Shown here in pieces: positions 6,229 through 14,792 of a stretch of DNA of 63,751 nucleotides; the first letter of the stretch is position 1; every line of letters begins with the position of its first letter. The notes below the pieces were generated by a model that saw only the letters and a list, made by a program, of their open reading frames with translations, was not told the origin of the DNA and made no database searches. This DNA is from an uncultured Collinsella sp. (GTDB lineage Bacteria; Actinomycetota; Coriobacteriia; Coriobacteriales; Coriobacteriaceae): assembly GCA_900542125.1 (NCBI GenBank), contig UQMO01000003.1, positions 1 through 63,751 of the forward strand, written 5' to 3'. The translations under genes and the position numbers were made by a program.

Positions 6229-7275
6229 TTAGAATTGTGACAGGACGCTCAGGTCGCCTAGATCATCGTCGATCAGGTCGATATAGAGGTCGCCGTCCAT
6301 ATTGATGTCTGCAATCAACGATGAGATCTCTTCCATCTCGTCAATCGAGTGCATACGATTGGCCAACGCGGTAACAACGGGCTTATCCCAAACGGTTGCC
6401 ATTCCGGCATCGTAGTATTCCTGAAGGCTGTGTTTGCGAACGTTTCCGATGATGAGAGGTATATAGGGGGATGCGACGATATCGCCATTGGCGTGGATGG
6501 CCACTTGGTCAAATTGCATTTGCAGTTGAGGGAATCTGACCAAGTGGTCGATGGGGTCGCCCCACTCAAGCATGAAATAGCCTCGATAGTCCGGATCGTA
6601 TCGAAGGTCATTGATCGTGTTGACTAGCCGACGGTATTGATTATTCGAAGGGCGAATCGTGCGGTTTCTTCGGGCTCTACCGAGGAGCATGAGCGGCTGA
6701 ACTCTAAGGTCAATTCGGTCAGTTCTACCCGACGATTTCAGCTTGTCTCGAAGCATCGTGCAAACTGGTTTGAAATCGTCGACATTGAACGATGTCGGAC
6801 AAAAGGCAATTGAAAGGTGCAGTGAGGTTTCGTTCAGCGTGATATCGATGGCGTCGAGCACCCGGTCGTATAATCCCGAGAGTCCTCGCATATGTTCGTG
6901 AGAATCGCGTAGGCCATCGAGGCTAAACTGTATGCCGTTTAAACCGGCGCGTTCGAGCTCATGCAAAGTATTTGAGTTTGCGAGCAGACCGTTTGACACG
7001 AGGTTGCATTTGACGCCAGATGCGCTGAGCCGCCGCAAGGACTCGATGACAAGATCCTTTCGCAGGAGGGTCTCGCCTCCGCAGAAGCAGAAGCTAAAGG
7101 GGTGCATTTGACAAATCGAATCGACGAGTTCGAGGACTTCGTTGTCGGATAATTCGTTCGCGACGACATCGTTTTCTCCACTGTTGTTGAAGCAGTGTAG
7201 ACAACGAAGGTTGCATTTGTTTGTAATGTCGAGCGCAACGCTGTGGGGCGCTCCGATTATTGCCGGCATGCTCAT
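6229..7275 (-). CDS. Radical SAM enzyme lacking SPASM cysteines, cassette 2
   Basis: The product is 348 residues. The cluster motif CNLRCLHC (C21, C25, C28) is followed by CGGET (65-69), typical of PqqE-like RiPP enzymes. The C-terminal zone HANGDIVASPYIPLIIGNV keeps the layout of a SPASM domain but carries no cysteine: none occurs after C172. It therefore probably holds only the SAM-cleaving cluster. The tail is unusually acidic (DLIDDDLGDL). ATG at 7275 overlaps the last base of the upstream stop (TAATG). Substrate and partner are inferred to be the 60-residue peptide and the PqqD-like protein beside it. Confidence 0.86.
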   Translation of the reverse strand: MSMPAIIGAPHSVALDITNKCNLRCLHCFNNSGENDVVANELSDNEVLELVDSICQMHPFSFCFCGGETLLRKDLVIESLRRLSASGVKCNLVSNGLLANSNTLHELERAGLNGIQFSLDGLRDSHEHMRGLSGLYDRVLDAIDITLNETSLHLSIAFCPTSFNVDDFKPVCTMLRDKLKSSGRTDRIDLRVQPLMLLGRARRNRTIRPSNNQYRRLVNTINDLRYDPDYRGYFMLEWGDPIDHLVRFPQLQMQFDQVAIHANGDIVASPYIPLIIGNVRKHSLQEYYDAGMATVWDKPVVTALANRMHSIDEMEEISSLIADINMDGDLYIDLIDDDLGDLSVLSQF

Positions 7276-8207
7276 TATTGCTTCTTATCGAGCGGGCGAA
7301 CAAACAGCTTGACGTCGCCCGAGTCGAGCTCATTGGGCAGGGTGCCGACTAAGGAAAAGCCAAGGCGCTGGTCGGAATGGTCAAGTTGTTCGGCGATTGG
7401 GGTGGAATCAGGCGCGTCAATTCTGAGCGCGCGGTAGGCTTTGGGAGCGGAAGATCCGTAGTATTCCGCAAGGCGGTCGAGCACACCGGCAAGCAGCGTG
7501 GAGCTGCATGAGATAAATTTGATGATGACGCTGCGGCCGGCGGGATTAGTGGCCGGCTCGCATATTATCAATCCATTAATTTCTCCGGACTGGCTCGTGA
7601 GTAGAAAATAATCATGGGTAAAGGAAAAGAGCCTTTGGCGAAGAACCAGAAAGTTCTCCAATTCGGGCTCAACGTCGAACTCAGAGAAATAGATCCTATT
7701 GCCATTTTTGGACTGTTTTGCAGAGAGGGATTTTGCAGCCGCCTCTTCGATTTCAGCAAACCTGCTCGCGTCCGCGAGAATAAGCAGCTCGTCGGGATTC
7801 ACCGATGTTAGGTAATCGGAGCCGAAAGGGTCGTTCATATATCTCCCTTCTTTCTTCCAAACGATAAGACAGTTTACGGTCAGGCTATGCAGGGTTTGGG
7901 CCAGGTCATGCGCTAGCGTCTCGCGCGGTTGATCTGGGTATTTTTCTTGGAACAGACGGAGAATTTTGGGCAAATCGCAGGTGCCGTCGCATAAGTCAAG
8001 AATCTCTTTAGCGACCCTGTTGAGGATCGTATAGATTTGTTTCCCATCTGAGCTTAGGACGCTCAGGCGGTTATTTGGTTCACTGCGAAGGTAGCTTGGG
8101 TCGAGGGGATAGGGATGACTCCAGGCAATGATGAGATTTGCGCGCTCCAAACATTCACGGATTCCATTGATCTCCTTTGGTTGTGGCCTATCTTCCTCGA
8201 ATAGCAA
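7275..8207 (-). CDS. PqqD-like recognition protein fused to a GNAT-like domain, cassette 2
   Basis: The product is 310 residues. TTG at 8207 is the only good start, since no ATG occurs before about residue 123. Residues about 45-118 match the PqqD/RRE layout: a beta region (NNRLSVLSSDGKQIY), a helix (ILDLCDGTCDLPKIL) and a third helix ending TVNCLIVWKKEGRY. This domain binds leader peptides in many RiPP systems. Residues about 140-305 look like an acetyltransferase (GNAT) fold with a late LGFSLVGTLPNEL motif. The acetyltransferase assignment is tentative. The gene overlaps the radical SAM gene by one base, so both are probably made together. Confidence 0.68.
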   Translation of the reverse strand: MLFEEDRPQPKEINGIRECLERANLIIAWSHPYPLDPSYLRSEPNNRLSVLSSDGKQIYTILNRVAKEILDLCDGTCDLPKILRLFQEKYPDQPRETLAHDLAQTLHSLTVNCLIVWKKEGRYMNDPFGSDYLTSVNPDELLILADASRFAEIEEAAAKSLSAKQSKNGNRIYFSEFDVEPELENFLVLRQRLFSFTHDYFLLTSQSGEINGLIICEPATNPAGRSVIIKFISCSSTLLAGVLDRLAEYYGSSAPKAYRALRIDAPDSTPIAEQLDHSDQRLGFSLVGTLPNELDSGDVKLFVRPLDKKQ

Positions 8208-8236
8208 CTCGTTCGATAAAATATCACAAATCGAAA

Positions 8237-8272
8237 CGATATATAAAAGAATATATTTATATCGATATACAA
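8237..8272 (-). promoter_or_regulatory. AT-rich promoter/operator region of cassette 2
   Basis: This is a very AT-rich stretch between the divergent genes. An inverted repeat, CGATATA...TATATCG, spans 8237-8264. On the minus strand TTGTAT (8272-8267) could act as -35 with an AT-rich -10 about 18 nt further. The assignment is weak but the position fits both divergent genes. Confidence 0.35.
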
Positions 8273-8337
8273 TATTAGGTTAAAAAAAGTTTTGATGTTT
8301 GTCGATAGGGCTGGTATTGAAGGAGTGGACTGGAGTG

Positions 8338-8697
8338 ATGGCGATGTCGGACGTTGTGGTTTCAATGGTGGGGTCATGCCTGCTGCTGTTGTTCGGAATA
8401 ATGATATATCGAGGCAAGCTCACGGGATTGCTTGCCGGAATGTCATTGCTATCGGGAGAGCGTTTAGAGGAGGCAAAGCGGACGGCCGAGTCTCTAGGCG
8501 CAAACCGAGTGGTGGGGGCGTCTATAGTTTTCTCCGCAATATGCCTTTTTCTCTCGTCCCTTTTTCCGGACAAAAGGGCTATTCTCGGTCTGATGGTGGC
8601 TGCTGTTATAATCGCCGCGCTTGCCTATGCAAATAGGGGGCTTATTCGTATGTATATAAAGGTGAAATGGAATCCTGGGCACCGCAACCCGAGATAA
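8338..8697 (+). CDS. Small DUF3784-like membrane protein, divergent from cassette 2
   Basis: The product is 119 residues from ATG 8338; ATG 8344 has the better-spaced GGAG and is equally possible. It has an N-terminal membrane segment followed by LLAGMSLLSGERLEEAK, which resembles the LIAGYN..SKEEK signature of DUF3784 proteins, then two further hydrophobic segments and a basic tail. Such proteins are often found next to bacteriocin-type exporters. It sits between the modification genes and the exporter, so a self-protection role is a reasonable guess only. Confidence 0.6.
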   Translation: MAMSDVVVSMVGSCLLLLFGIMIYRGKLTGLLAGMSLLSGERLEEAKRTAESLGANRVVGASIVFSAICLFLSSLFPDKRAILGLMVAAVIIAALAYANRGLIRMYIKVKWNPGHRNPR

Positions 8698-8793
8698 TGT
8701 CTTGAGCAAGGACTAACAACAAGGGATATATGGGAGCGATTAAGCGGCGAGCAAATTCAGTTTTGGATAAAAGGCCGCTTGATGGGAGCTGGC

Positions 8794-10398
8794 ATGTTTA
8801 AGAAGACGGTTCACGAGTTGTTTCGGTGTAAAGGGTCACGGCTTTTCGTGATTCTCATGCTGGTGAATTTTGCTCTCTCGTGCGTCATGCCCGCCTTAAA
8901 CGGTGGGTTTGTAGACTTTCTCGTGACGAATAGGGATCCATCTCGCGTCGTGTGGTTTGCGGCCTTTGTTGCGGGCATAGGGATATCGGCCTCCTTCATG
9001 TCGTATGCGATGGGTGTGAACGTATCGCGCGTCATCTTGGAGATGACGACGAGACTGATGGGGACCACGTGTGAGTCGTTTGAACGGGGGCCCCTGGAAA
9101 AGGGGGAGCAGGCGGATCCATCCTATACAACGCAGAGGGTGTATGCGGATTCGAATGCGGTGTCATCGTTTGTCGTGAACAACTTCCTGACGATCGGGCT
9201 TAACATCGTTCTGGTTGTGTTGATATGCATCATCCTGTTTTCGATTAATCCGGTGTTCCTGGTGTTAAGTGCATGTTCGCTTGTTGCGTACTTCATTTTA
9301 TTCAGGGCGTTGAAAAAGCCGTTGTACAACAGTTCGCTTGCGAACAAGGAGGGTTTGAGTAAGCTTTTCGCGTCCGTGAGCGGCGAGCTGTCGCAGTTGT
9401 TTGACATTAAGTGCGATGGCGCATATAACCAGAGCGCTCGGACGCTCAAAGGGGTATTCGAGGGGTACTACCCGATTTACATGAAAGCAAGTAGGGTCTC
9501 GAATCTGGCCACATCAAGCGACGGCCTGATCTCGTCTGTGTTTCGGGGGGCACTGCTCGTGATCTCCGGGATGGAAATATTGAGCGGAAGAATGAGCTTA
9601 GGCGAGTTCACAATGGTGAACTCGTATTACTCGATGGCGTTCGGATGCTTCAAGTATTTTTTGAATTATTTCAAATCGTATCAGGACGCAAGGGCCTCGT
9701 TCGACCGATTGGGGGCTCTGACGGAGGACGCCGAGGACCGCGGCACCCTCACGGTTGGGCACGTGGAGAGCGTATCGTTGTCCAACATCGCGTACCGATA
9801 CGCGGGAAAGCCCTACTTATACCGCGACCTCTCCGTGGAGGTGGAGGAAGGAAAAACCTATGCCATTACCGGGCCGAACGGATGCGGAAAAAGCACGTTT
9901 CTGAAGGTGCTCCTTGGACTATATTCTGCTGGGGGACATCGGGCTTTGGGGTCGGTGCCATATGAAGAGCTCGATATGGAGACGATCCGACGGGACCTGT
10001 TTGCGGTGTGCCCGCAAAAGCTCTTTATTCCGAACGAAACGGTGGAGAATTACCTTGAGAGGACGTCGATTCGGGGATCGAGCGAAAACCTCCGAGAGCT
10101 TGTGCCGAGTTTCTATCGAACCGTCGAATCGTTAAAAGGCAAGAATTGTAGAGACCTTTCTGGTGGAGAGTATCGAAAGCTAAGGATATTCGCAGCACTT
10201 CGCAGGCAGCCGGAAGTGCTTGTGTTCGATGAACCAACGAACGATTTAGATGAAGAAAGCCGTCGGGAGTTAACGGAGTATATTCATCGAAATCCCTTCG
10301 ATCAGCTAATTCTTGTTGTAAGCCATGATCAGGATTTGATTTCAGCATGCGATAGGAAGCTGGATTTGGATTTCGATCCGAAAAATGGGCAATGCTGA
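8794..10398 (+). CDS. ABC exporter, fused membrane and ATPase domains
   Basis: The product is 534 residues. ATG 8794 (GGGAG 4-5 nt upstream) is preferred over TTG 8779 because it matches the start of the homologous fragment at 414. An N-terminal exporter-type membrane domain of about 320 residues has around six hydrophobic segments. The ATPase has Walker A GPNGCGKST (about residue 359), the signature LSGGEYRKL (about 454), Walker B VLVFDEPT (about 475) and the switch histidine in SHD (about 509). All catalytic motifs are intact. No peptidase C39 domain is present, so leader removal would need another protease. It probably exports the product of cassette 2, cassette 1, or both. Confidence 0.88.
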   Translation: MFKKTVHELFRCKGSRLFVILMLVNFALSCVMPALNGGFVDFLVTNRDPSRVVWFAAFVAGIGISASFMSYAMGVNVSRVILEMTTRLMGTTCESFERGPLEKGEQADPSYTTQRVYADSNAVSSFVVNNFLTIGLNIVLVVLICIILFSINPVFLVLSACSLVAYFILFRALKKPLYNSSLANKEGLSKLFASVSGELSQLFDIKCDGAYNQSARTLKGVFEGYYPIYMKASRVSNLATSSDGLISSVFRGALLVISGMEILSGRMSLGEFTMVNSYYSMAFGCFKYFLNYFKSYQDARASFDRLGALTEDAEDRGTLTVGHVESVSLSNIAYRYAGKPYLYRDLSVEVEEGKTYAITGPNGCGKSTFLKVLLGLYSAGGHRALGSVPYEELDMETIRRDLFAVCPQKLFIPNETVENYLERTSIRGSSENLRELVPSFYRTVESLKGKNCRDLSGGEYRKLRIFAALRRQPEVLVFDEPTNDLDEESRRELTEYIHRNPFDQLILVVSHDQDLISACDRKLDLDFDPKNGQC

Positions 10399-10484
10399 TG
10401 GGAAACGCTTAGAGTTCGGGCTTGCGCGTCATGGAGTAATCTTTCCTCTTATCGAAAATCGTTACAATATAAGAAAAACAGTAA

Positions 10485-11084
10485 GCAAGAAGAAATGGCT
10501 CGGGGAAGAGCTCGCTGCTGTCAGTGATATTGGGTCTATATCCAGATAACACGGAAGGGGCCGTCCTCTACAACGGGGTATCACAGCGTCGCATCGACCG
10601 ATACGCATTGCGGCGGTGCCGAGTTGGCATTACGGAGCAAGAGCCCCCTATTGTTGGGGGGACGATCCTCGATAATCTTACGCTGCTTTCTGATGATTTC
10701 GAGGCCGACAAACTGAATCGGATGCTTGCCATATTGGGGTTAGACAAAATGATTGCCGCTGCGGAGAACGGGGCGGCAGCGATGCTTGGCAGCAAGAAAG
10801 GAGGGGTGTCCGGCGGGGAGAAGCAGAACATCGCAATTGTGCGGCAGATGTTGAAATCGCCGGACGTCATGTTGTTTCTTGAGTCAACTTCAGCGCTTGA
10901 TGCGAAGAGCCGGAGCGCGCTAATTAAATTGCTTCATGAGGTTAAGAGAGACCATATTGTAATTGTTGTCACTCATGACGAAGAGATGCTTGCGGCTTGC
11001 GACGAGGTCATTCCGATGCCCGGATGCTTATCGGGACGTGGCGTTGAAGGCCCAGAAGATCGAAATGGCGTGGGTGTTGGGTAA
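10485..11084 (+). pseudogene. ABC exporter ATPase remnant, damaged Walker B
   Basis: An open frame starts right after a TAA at 10482-10484 and immediately encodes Walker A (NGSGKSSLL, 10494-10520). No membrane domain precedes it. It retains a signature motif (VSGGEKQNI) and the H-loop (VTHDEE). The Walker B region reads MLFLESTSALD where LLFDEPTSALD is expected, so the magnesium-binding Asp is lost. GTG 10524 is the only start candidate and lies after Walker A. These signs mark a decaying C-terminal half of a second exporter, possibly the partner of the N-terminal fragment at 187-414. Confidence 0.8.
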
Positions 11085-11160
11085 GTCCCTACGCGTACGA
11101 CGTTGGGTTTCTGATCTTCATCGTCCTGCAAAGAAGGCTTTGTAACACGTTTCCCCTGGG

Positions 11161-11200
11161 AGGCCCCTTTTGTCCGTAGTGGCAAAGAGGGGCTTTTTCG
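11161..11200 (+). terminator. Rho-independent terminator after the exporter remnant
   Basis: AGGCCCCTTTTGTC pairs imperfectly with GGCAAAGAGGGGCT around a 6-nt loop, followed by TTTTT. It would end transcription from the exporter region. Confidence 0.75.
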
Positions 11201-11228
11201 TTTCCCTCTTGCGGCGGAGGGGGACACC

Positions 11229-11417
11229 ATGCGCCTATACAGGACGACCTGCGCGCTTTCGTCGGATGACGGGCTATGTGTCGAGATGGGGGTCTCGGGT
11301 GGAGGCCGCGTCGCGGTCGCGGTCGGCCAGCGACCATCGGTACGGCTCAATCGTATTACCAGAACTAGTAAGGAGCCGCCCTTTCGGACGACTCAAACTG
11401 TAATGGGGCTTTTTTAG
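11229..11417 (+). CDS. Possible 62-residue small protein
   Basis: ATG 11229 has a GGAGGGGG site about 6 nt upstream. The product is Gly/Val/Arg-rich with no known motif (MRLYRTTCALSSDDGLCVEM and onward). The frame ends inside the inverted repeat that starts at 11404. The region is GC-rich and may be a gene fragment brought in with the repeat. Confidence 0.3.
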   Translation: MRLYRTTCALSSDDGLCVEMGVSGGGRVAVAVGQRPSVRLNRITRTSKEPPFRTTQTVMGLF

Positions 11418-11481
11418 CTACCCCGGCCGTTACTCCGCCAAAGCATTCGCGCTATCTGCCGGGGTGGCTAAAATAGCCCCG
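11404..11481. repeat. Long imperfect inverted repeat (MITE/REP-like)
   Basis: Arm 1 (11404-11427) and arm 2 (11458-11481) are complementary at 21 of 24 positions, around a 30-nt spacer. The arms contain GGGGCT, TTTTAGC and ACCCCGGC blocks. The structure leads directly into the 19-bp repeat at 11480-11498, so both may belong to one small non-autonomous element. Confidence 0.7.
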
Positions 11482-11498
11482 TCCCAAATTAGCTACTC
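11480..11498 (-). repeat. Right copy of the 19-bp inverted repeat
   Basis: This is the exact reverse complement of 71-89. Both copies are followed on the plus strand, within about 25 nt, by a CCTGGGAC block. Together they bracket the accessory island. Confidence 0.7.
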
Positions 11499-11593
11499 TG
11501 ACCAAAATCCCTGGGACAAATACTTCTGATAGATTTTGTCTTTCTTGGCTATTGCGTAGTTTAAGAGATTCCATTCCAATAATTACAGCTTTT

Positions 11594-11611
11594 TGCTAAA
11601 GCGTTTTAGCA
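11594..11611. promoter_or_regulatory. LacI/cre-like palindrome in the ppdK upstream region
   Basis: TGCTAAA-GCGT-TTTAGCA is a perfect 7+4+7 inverted repeat in the 330-base gap before ppdK (11499-11830), which holds no gene. It overlaps the -35 and spacer of a possible promoter (TTTGCT 11592-11597, 17 nt, TATACC 11615-11620). Its 13-bp heart recurs twice upstream of adhE. The core AAAGCGTTTT matches the style of LacI/CcpA-family operators. Confidence 0.6.
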
Positions 11612-11830
11612 GTTTATACCGCTTTTGACCTGCGACTACGTTGTACTGGTATCTTCATAAGGTAACCACCTTTACCTACCGTTTACCGCCAGTTTTAGCA
11701 CGTTTACCAAACCGCGCAGCCTCTGCTCAAGCCCGCCCAAAACCCGCCGTATAGTTCCCTCACGGTCCGCATCCGGCGGGTCGATTCGTTACCACGGTCG
11801 TGTGTGCGAACACATAGAAGGGGAAGTATC

Positions 11831-14581
11831 GTGAGCGATTGCAAGAGGGTTTACCGTTTTGGAACCGACGCCCAGGGCACTTGTGTCACCGAGGGCGACA
11901 AGTCTATGAACTTTGTGCTTGGCGGCAAGGGCGCTAACCTTGCCGAGATGAGCCGTATCGGCCTGCCGGTCCCCGGTGGCTTTACCATTACCTGCCAGAC
12001 CTGCGTTGAGTCCTCCGGTGCCGGCAATGTTTGGCCTGCCGGCGCGCTTGACGAGATCGTTGCCGCCGAGGCCGACCTCGAAGCCCGCTGCGGCAAGAAG
12101 CTCGGAGATGCCAACGATCCGCTGCTCGTCTCGGTGCGCTCTGGCGCTCCGTTCTCCATGCCCGGCATGATGGACACGGTCCTCAATCTGGGCCTCAACG
12201 ACGATTCCGTCCTGGGCCTCATCGCCCAGACGCAGAACCCGCGCTTTGCTTGGGACAGCTATCGCCGCTTTATCCAGATGTTCTCCAACGTCGTCATGGG
12301 CGTCGACGCCGACCTGTTCGAGAACGCCCTGACCCAGGCCCGCCTGGTTGCCGGCGTCCGCGTCGATTCCGAGCTTTCGGCCGAGGACCTGCAGGAGCTC
12401 GTCGAGACCTTCAAGGGCATCTTCTCCGCCAACGTCGAGGCCGCCCTGTACCCCGAGCTCGAGGTCGCCGATGGTAAGCCCGTCTTTCCGCACGATCCGG
12501 AGCTCCAGCTTCGCCTTGCCATCCAGGCCGTCTTTGGCAGCTGGATGAACGAGCGCGCCTGCATTTACCGCAAGCAGAACGGCATCTCCGACGAGCTCGG
12601 CACCGCCGTCAACGTCCAGGCCATGGCTTTTGGCAACAAGGGCGAGACCTCTGCGACCGGCGTCGCCTTCACCCGCAACCCGGCCGACGGCACCAAGGAG
12701 TTCTACGGCGACTTTCTGGTCAACGCCCAGGGCGAGGACGTCGTCGCCGGCATTCGCAACACCGAGCCCATCGCCGATCTCAAGACCACTCCGGGGCTTG
12801 AGTCCGCAGGCGAGGAGCTCGAGCGCGTGTTCCTGACGCTCGAGGATCACTATCGCGACATGTGCGACATCGAGTTCACCATCGAGCAGGGCAAGCTCTG
12901 GATGCTCCAGACCCGCGTGGGCAAGCGAACCGCCACCGCCGCCCTGCGCATCGCCATCGAGATGGTCGAGGAGGGCCTCATCACCCGCGAGGAGGCCGTG
13001 GGCCGCATCGATCCTGCGCAGCTCGATCAGCTCCTGCACCCGCAGTTCGACTCCTCCAAGAAGTACGAGGCGCTCGCGACCGGTCTTAACGCCAGCCCCG
13101 GTGCCGCCGTGGGCGAGGTCGTGTTCTCGAGCGACGACGCCGTCGCGCGTTCCGCCGAGGGCCACAAGGTCATCCTGGTCCGTTGGGAGACCAACCCTGA
13201 CGACCTGAAGGGCATGGTTGCCGCCGAGGGCATCCTGACCAGCCACGGTGGCAAGACGAGCCATGCCGCCGTTATCGCCCGCGGCATGGGTACGCCCTGC
13301 GTCTGCGGCGTTGAGCGCTTCCACATCGACGCCGCCGAGAAGGCCGTGCGCATCGAGGGCAGCGACCGCGTGCTGCACGAGGGCGACGTTATCTCCATCG
13401 ACGGTACCCAGGGTATCGTCGTCGACGGCGCCGTCGACCTGGTCTCCGCCGAGCTTACCGGCGACCTGGACACCATCCTGTCCTGGGCCGACGAGATTCG
13501 CCTGGACGAGACCGGCGGCCATGCCAACCATGTGCGCGTCAACGCCGACAATCCCGAGGATGCCGAGCTCGCCCTCGAGTTTGGTGCCGAGGCTATTGGC
13601 CTGTGTCGCACCGAGCACATGTTCCTGGGCGATCGCAAGAACATCATCCAGAGCTTTATCCTGTCTGACGATGAGGCCGTGAAGCAGCAGGCCCTGGCCG
13701 ACCTGCTCAAGGTTCAGACCGAGGACTTCCTGGCGATGTTCAAGACCATGTCCGGTCGCGATGTGGTCGTCCGCCTGCTCGATCCGCCGCTTCATGAGTT
13801 CCTGGATAATCCTCGCGAGCTCGAGGTCGCCATCACCAAGAAGGAAGCCGCCGGCGCCAGCGAGGAAGAGCTTGCAGCCCTGCGCGCCCGCCTGCGTCGT
13901 ATCGACGGCATGGTCGAGTCGAACCCCATGCTCGGCCTGCGCGGCGTTCGCCTGTCCGTCGTCTTTAGCGATCTGCCGCTCATGCAGGTTCGCGCCGTCG
14001 CCACGGCCGCTGCCCGCCTTATCAAGGAGGGCGTCGACCCGCATCCCGAGATCATGGTTCCGCTCGTTTCCATCACGGCTGAGCATGTCCAGACTCGCGA
14101 GGTCATCGAGCGCGTAATCGCCGAGGTTTCCGACGAAGAGGGTGTCGAGCTCAATATTCCCGTGGGCACGATGCTCGAGCTGCCGCGCGCCTGCATGGTC
14201 GCTGACGAGATTGCCCATCACGCAGACTTCTTCTGCTTTGGCACCAACGACCTGACCCAGACCACCTTCGGCTTCTCCCGTGACGATGCCGAGGCCAAGT
14301 TCATCCCGCTGTACATGCATAAGAAAATTCTGAAGGACAACCCCTTCGAGACCATCGACGCGGCGGTGCTGGAGCTCGTGCGCATGGCCGTGGAGAAGGG
14401 TCGCGCCACCAACCCCGACATGCACTTTGGCGTGTGTGGCGAGCACGGCGGCGACCCCAAGTCCATCAAGGGCCTGTTTAATGTGGCCGACGTGGACTAC
14501 GTGTCCTGCTCGCCCTACCGCGTGCCCCTCGCACGCCTGGCTGCCGCCCAGGCCAAGCTCGAGGCGAAGCGCTCCGCGTAA
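11831..14581 (+). CDS. ppdK: Pyruvate, phosphate dikinase
   Basis: This enzyme interconverts pyruvate, ATP and Pi with PEP, AMP and PPi, linking glycolysis and pyruvate metabolism in anaerobes. The product is 916 residues from GTG 11831 (AGAAGGGG upstream), close to the usual 870-900. The N-terminal nucleotide-binding domain begins with GGKGANLAEM. The phosphohistidine loop GGKTSHAAVIARGMGTPC lies near residue 475. The C-terminal PEP-binding barrel ends with GVCGEHGGDP, which carries the catalytic Cys. It is a single-gene unit with terminator-like structures on both sides and a palindromic operator candidate about 220 bases upstream. Confidence 0.98.
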   Translation: MSDCKRVYRFGTDAQGTCVTEGDKSMNFVLGGKGANLAEMSRIGLPVPGGFTITCQTCVESSGAGNVWPAGALDEIVAAEADLEARCGKKLGDANDPLLVSVRSGAPFSMPGMMDTVLNLGLNDDSVLGLIAQTQNPRFAWDSYRRFIQMFSNVVMGVDADLFENALTQARLVAGVRVDSELSAEDLQELVETFKGIFSANVEAALYPELEVADGKPVFPHDPELQLRLAIQAVFGSWMNERACIYRKQNGISDELGTAVNVQAMAFGNKGETSATGVAFTRNPADGTKEFYGDFLVNAQGEDVVAGIRNTEPIADLKTTPGLESAGEELERVFLTLEDHYRDMCDIEFTIEQGKLWMLQTRVGKRTATAALRIAIEMVEEGLITREEAVGRIDPAQLDQLLHPQFDSSKKYEALATGLNASPGAAVGEVVFSSDDAVARSAEGHKVILVRWETNPDDLKGMVAAEGILTSHGGKTSHAAVIARGMGTPCVCGVERFHIDAAEKAVRIEGSDRVLHEGDVISIDGTQGIVVDGAVDLVSAELTGDLDTILSWADEIRLDETGGHANHVRVNADNPEDAELALEFGAEAIGLCRTEHMFLGDRKNIIQSFILSDDEAVKQQALADLLKVQTEDFLAMFKTMSGRDVVVRLLDPPLHEFLDNPRELEVAITKKEAAGASEEELAALRARLRRIDGMVESNPMLGLRGVRLSVVFSDLPLMQVRAVATAAARLIKEGVDPHPEIMVPLVSITAEHVQTREVIERVIAEVSDEEGVELNIPVGTMLELPRACMVADEIAHHADFFCFGTNDLTQTTFGFSRDDAEAKFIPLYMHKKILKDNPFETIDAAVLELVRMAVEKGRATNPDMHFGVCGEHGGDPKSIKGLFNVADVDYVSCSPYRVPLARLAAAQAKLEAKRSA

Positions 14582-14621
14582 CGTTTTGGGTTCAGACGCC
14601 TAACGTAGCCCCCCCCTCATG

Positions 14622-14649
14622 CCGTCCGTCTCATTCGTGAGGCGGACGG
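14622..14649 (+). terminator. Stem-loop with TTCG tetraloop after ppdK
   Basis: A 12-bp stem CCGTCCGTCTCA / TGAGGCGGACGG closes on a TTCG loop, with one G-T pair. Only a weak T tract follows (TTATC, later TTTTG). Confidence 0.7.
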
Positions 14650-14695
14650 TTATCATGTGCGGGTTTTGTCTTTTTGTCTGCGTAAAAAATTGTTC

Positions 14696-14723
14696 TTGCA
14701 GCAGAAACCCGCGCGTGTATACT
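14696..14723 (+). promoter_or_regulatory. rplS promoter
   Basis: TTGCAG (14696-14701) and TATACT (14718-14723) are separated by 16 nt, about 70 nt before the rplS start. The leader contains a small hairpin, GTGCCG...CGGCAC (14745-14768). Confidence 0.65.
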
Positions 14724-14792
14724 CGAATACGTTTGTTCAACTACGTGCCGGCCAGAGTGGTACGGCACCTCTAGAAGAGTAAGGAATTGCAC

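Noticed and set aside
11789..14446. 885-codon open frame antisense to ppdK
   Set aside because: It is the mirror of a well-defined gene with strong GC codon bias. It lacks motifs and a ribosome-binding site. Similar long antisense frames occur opposite adhE (32771-35416) and dnaJ-mtaB (54725-57079).
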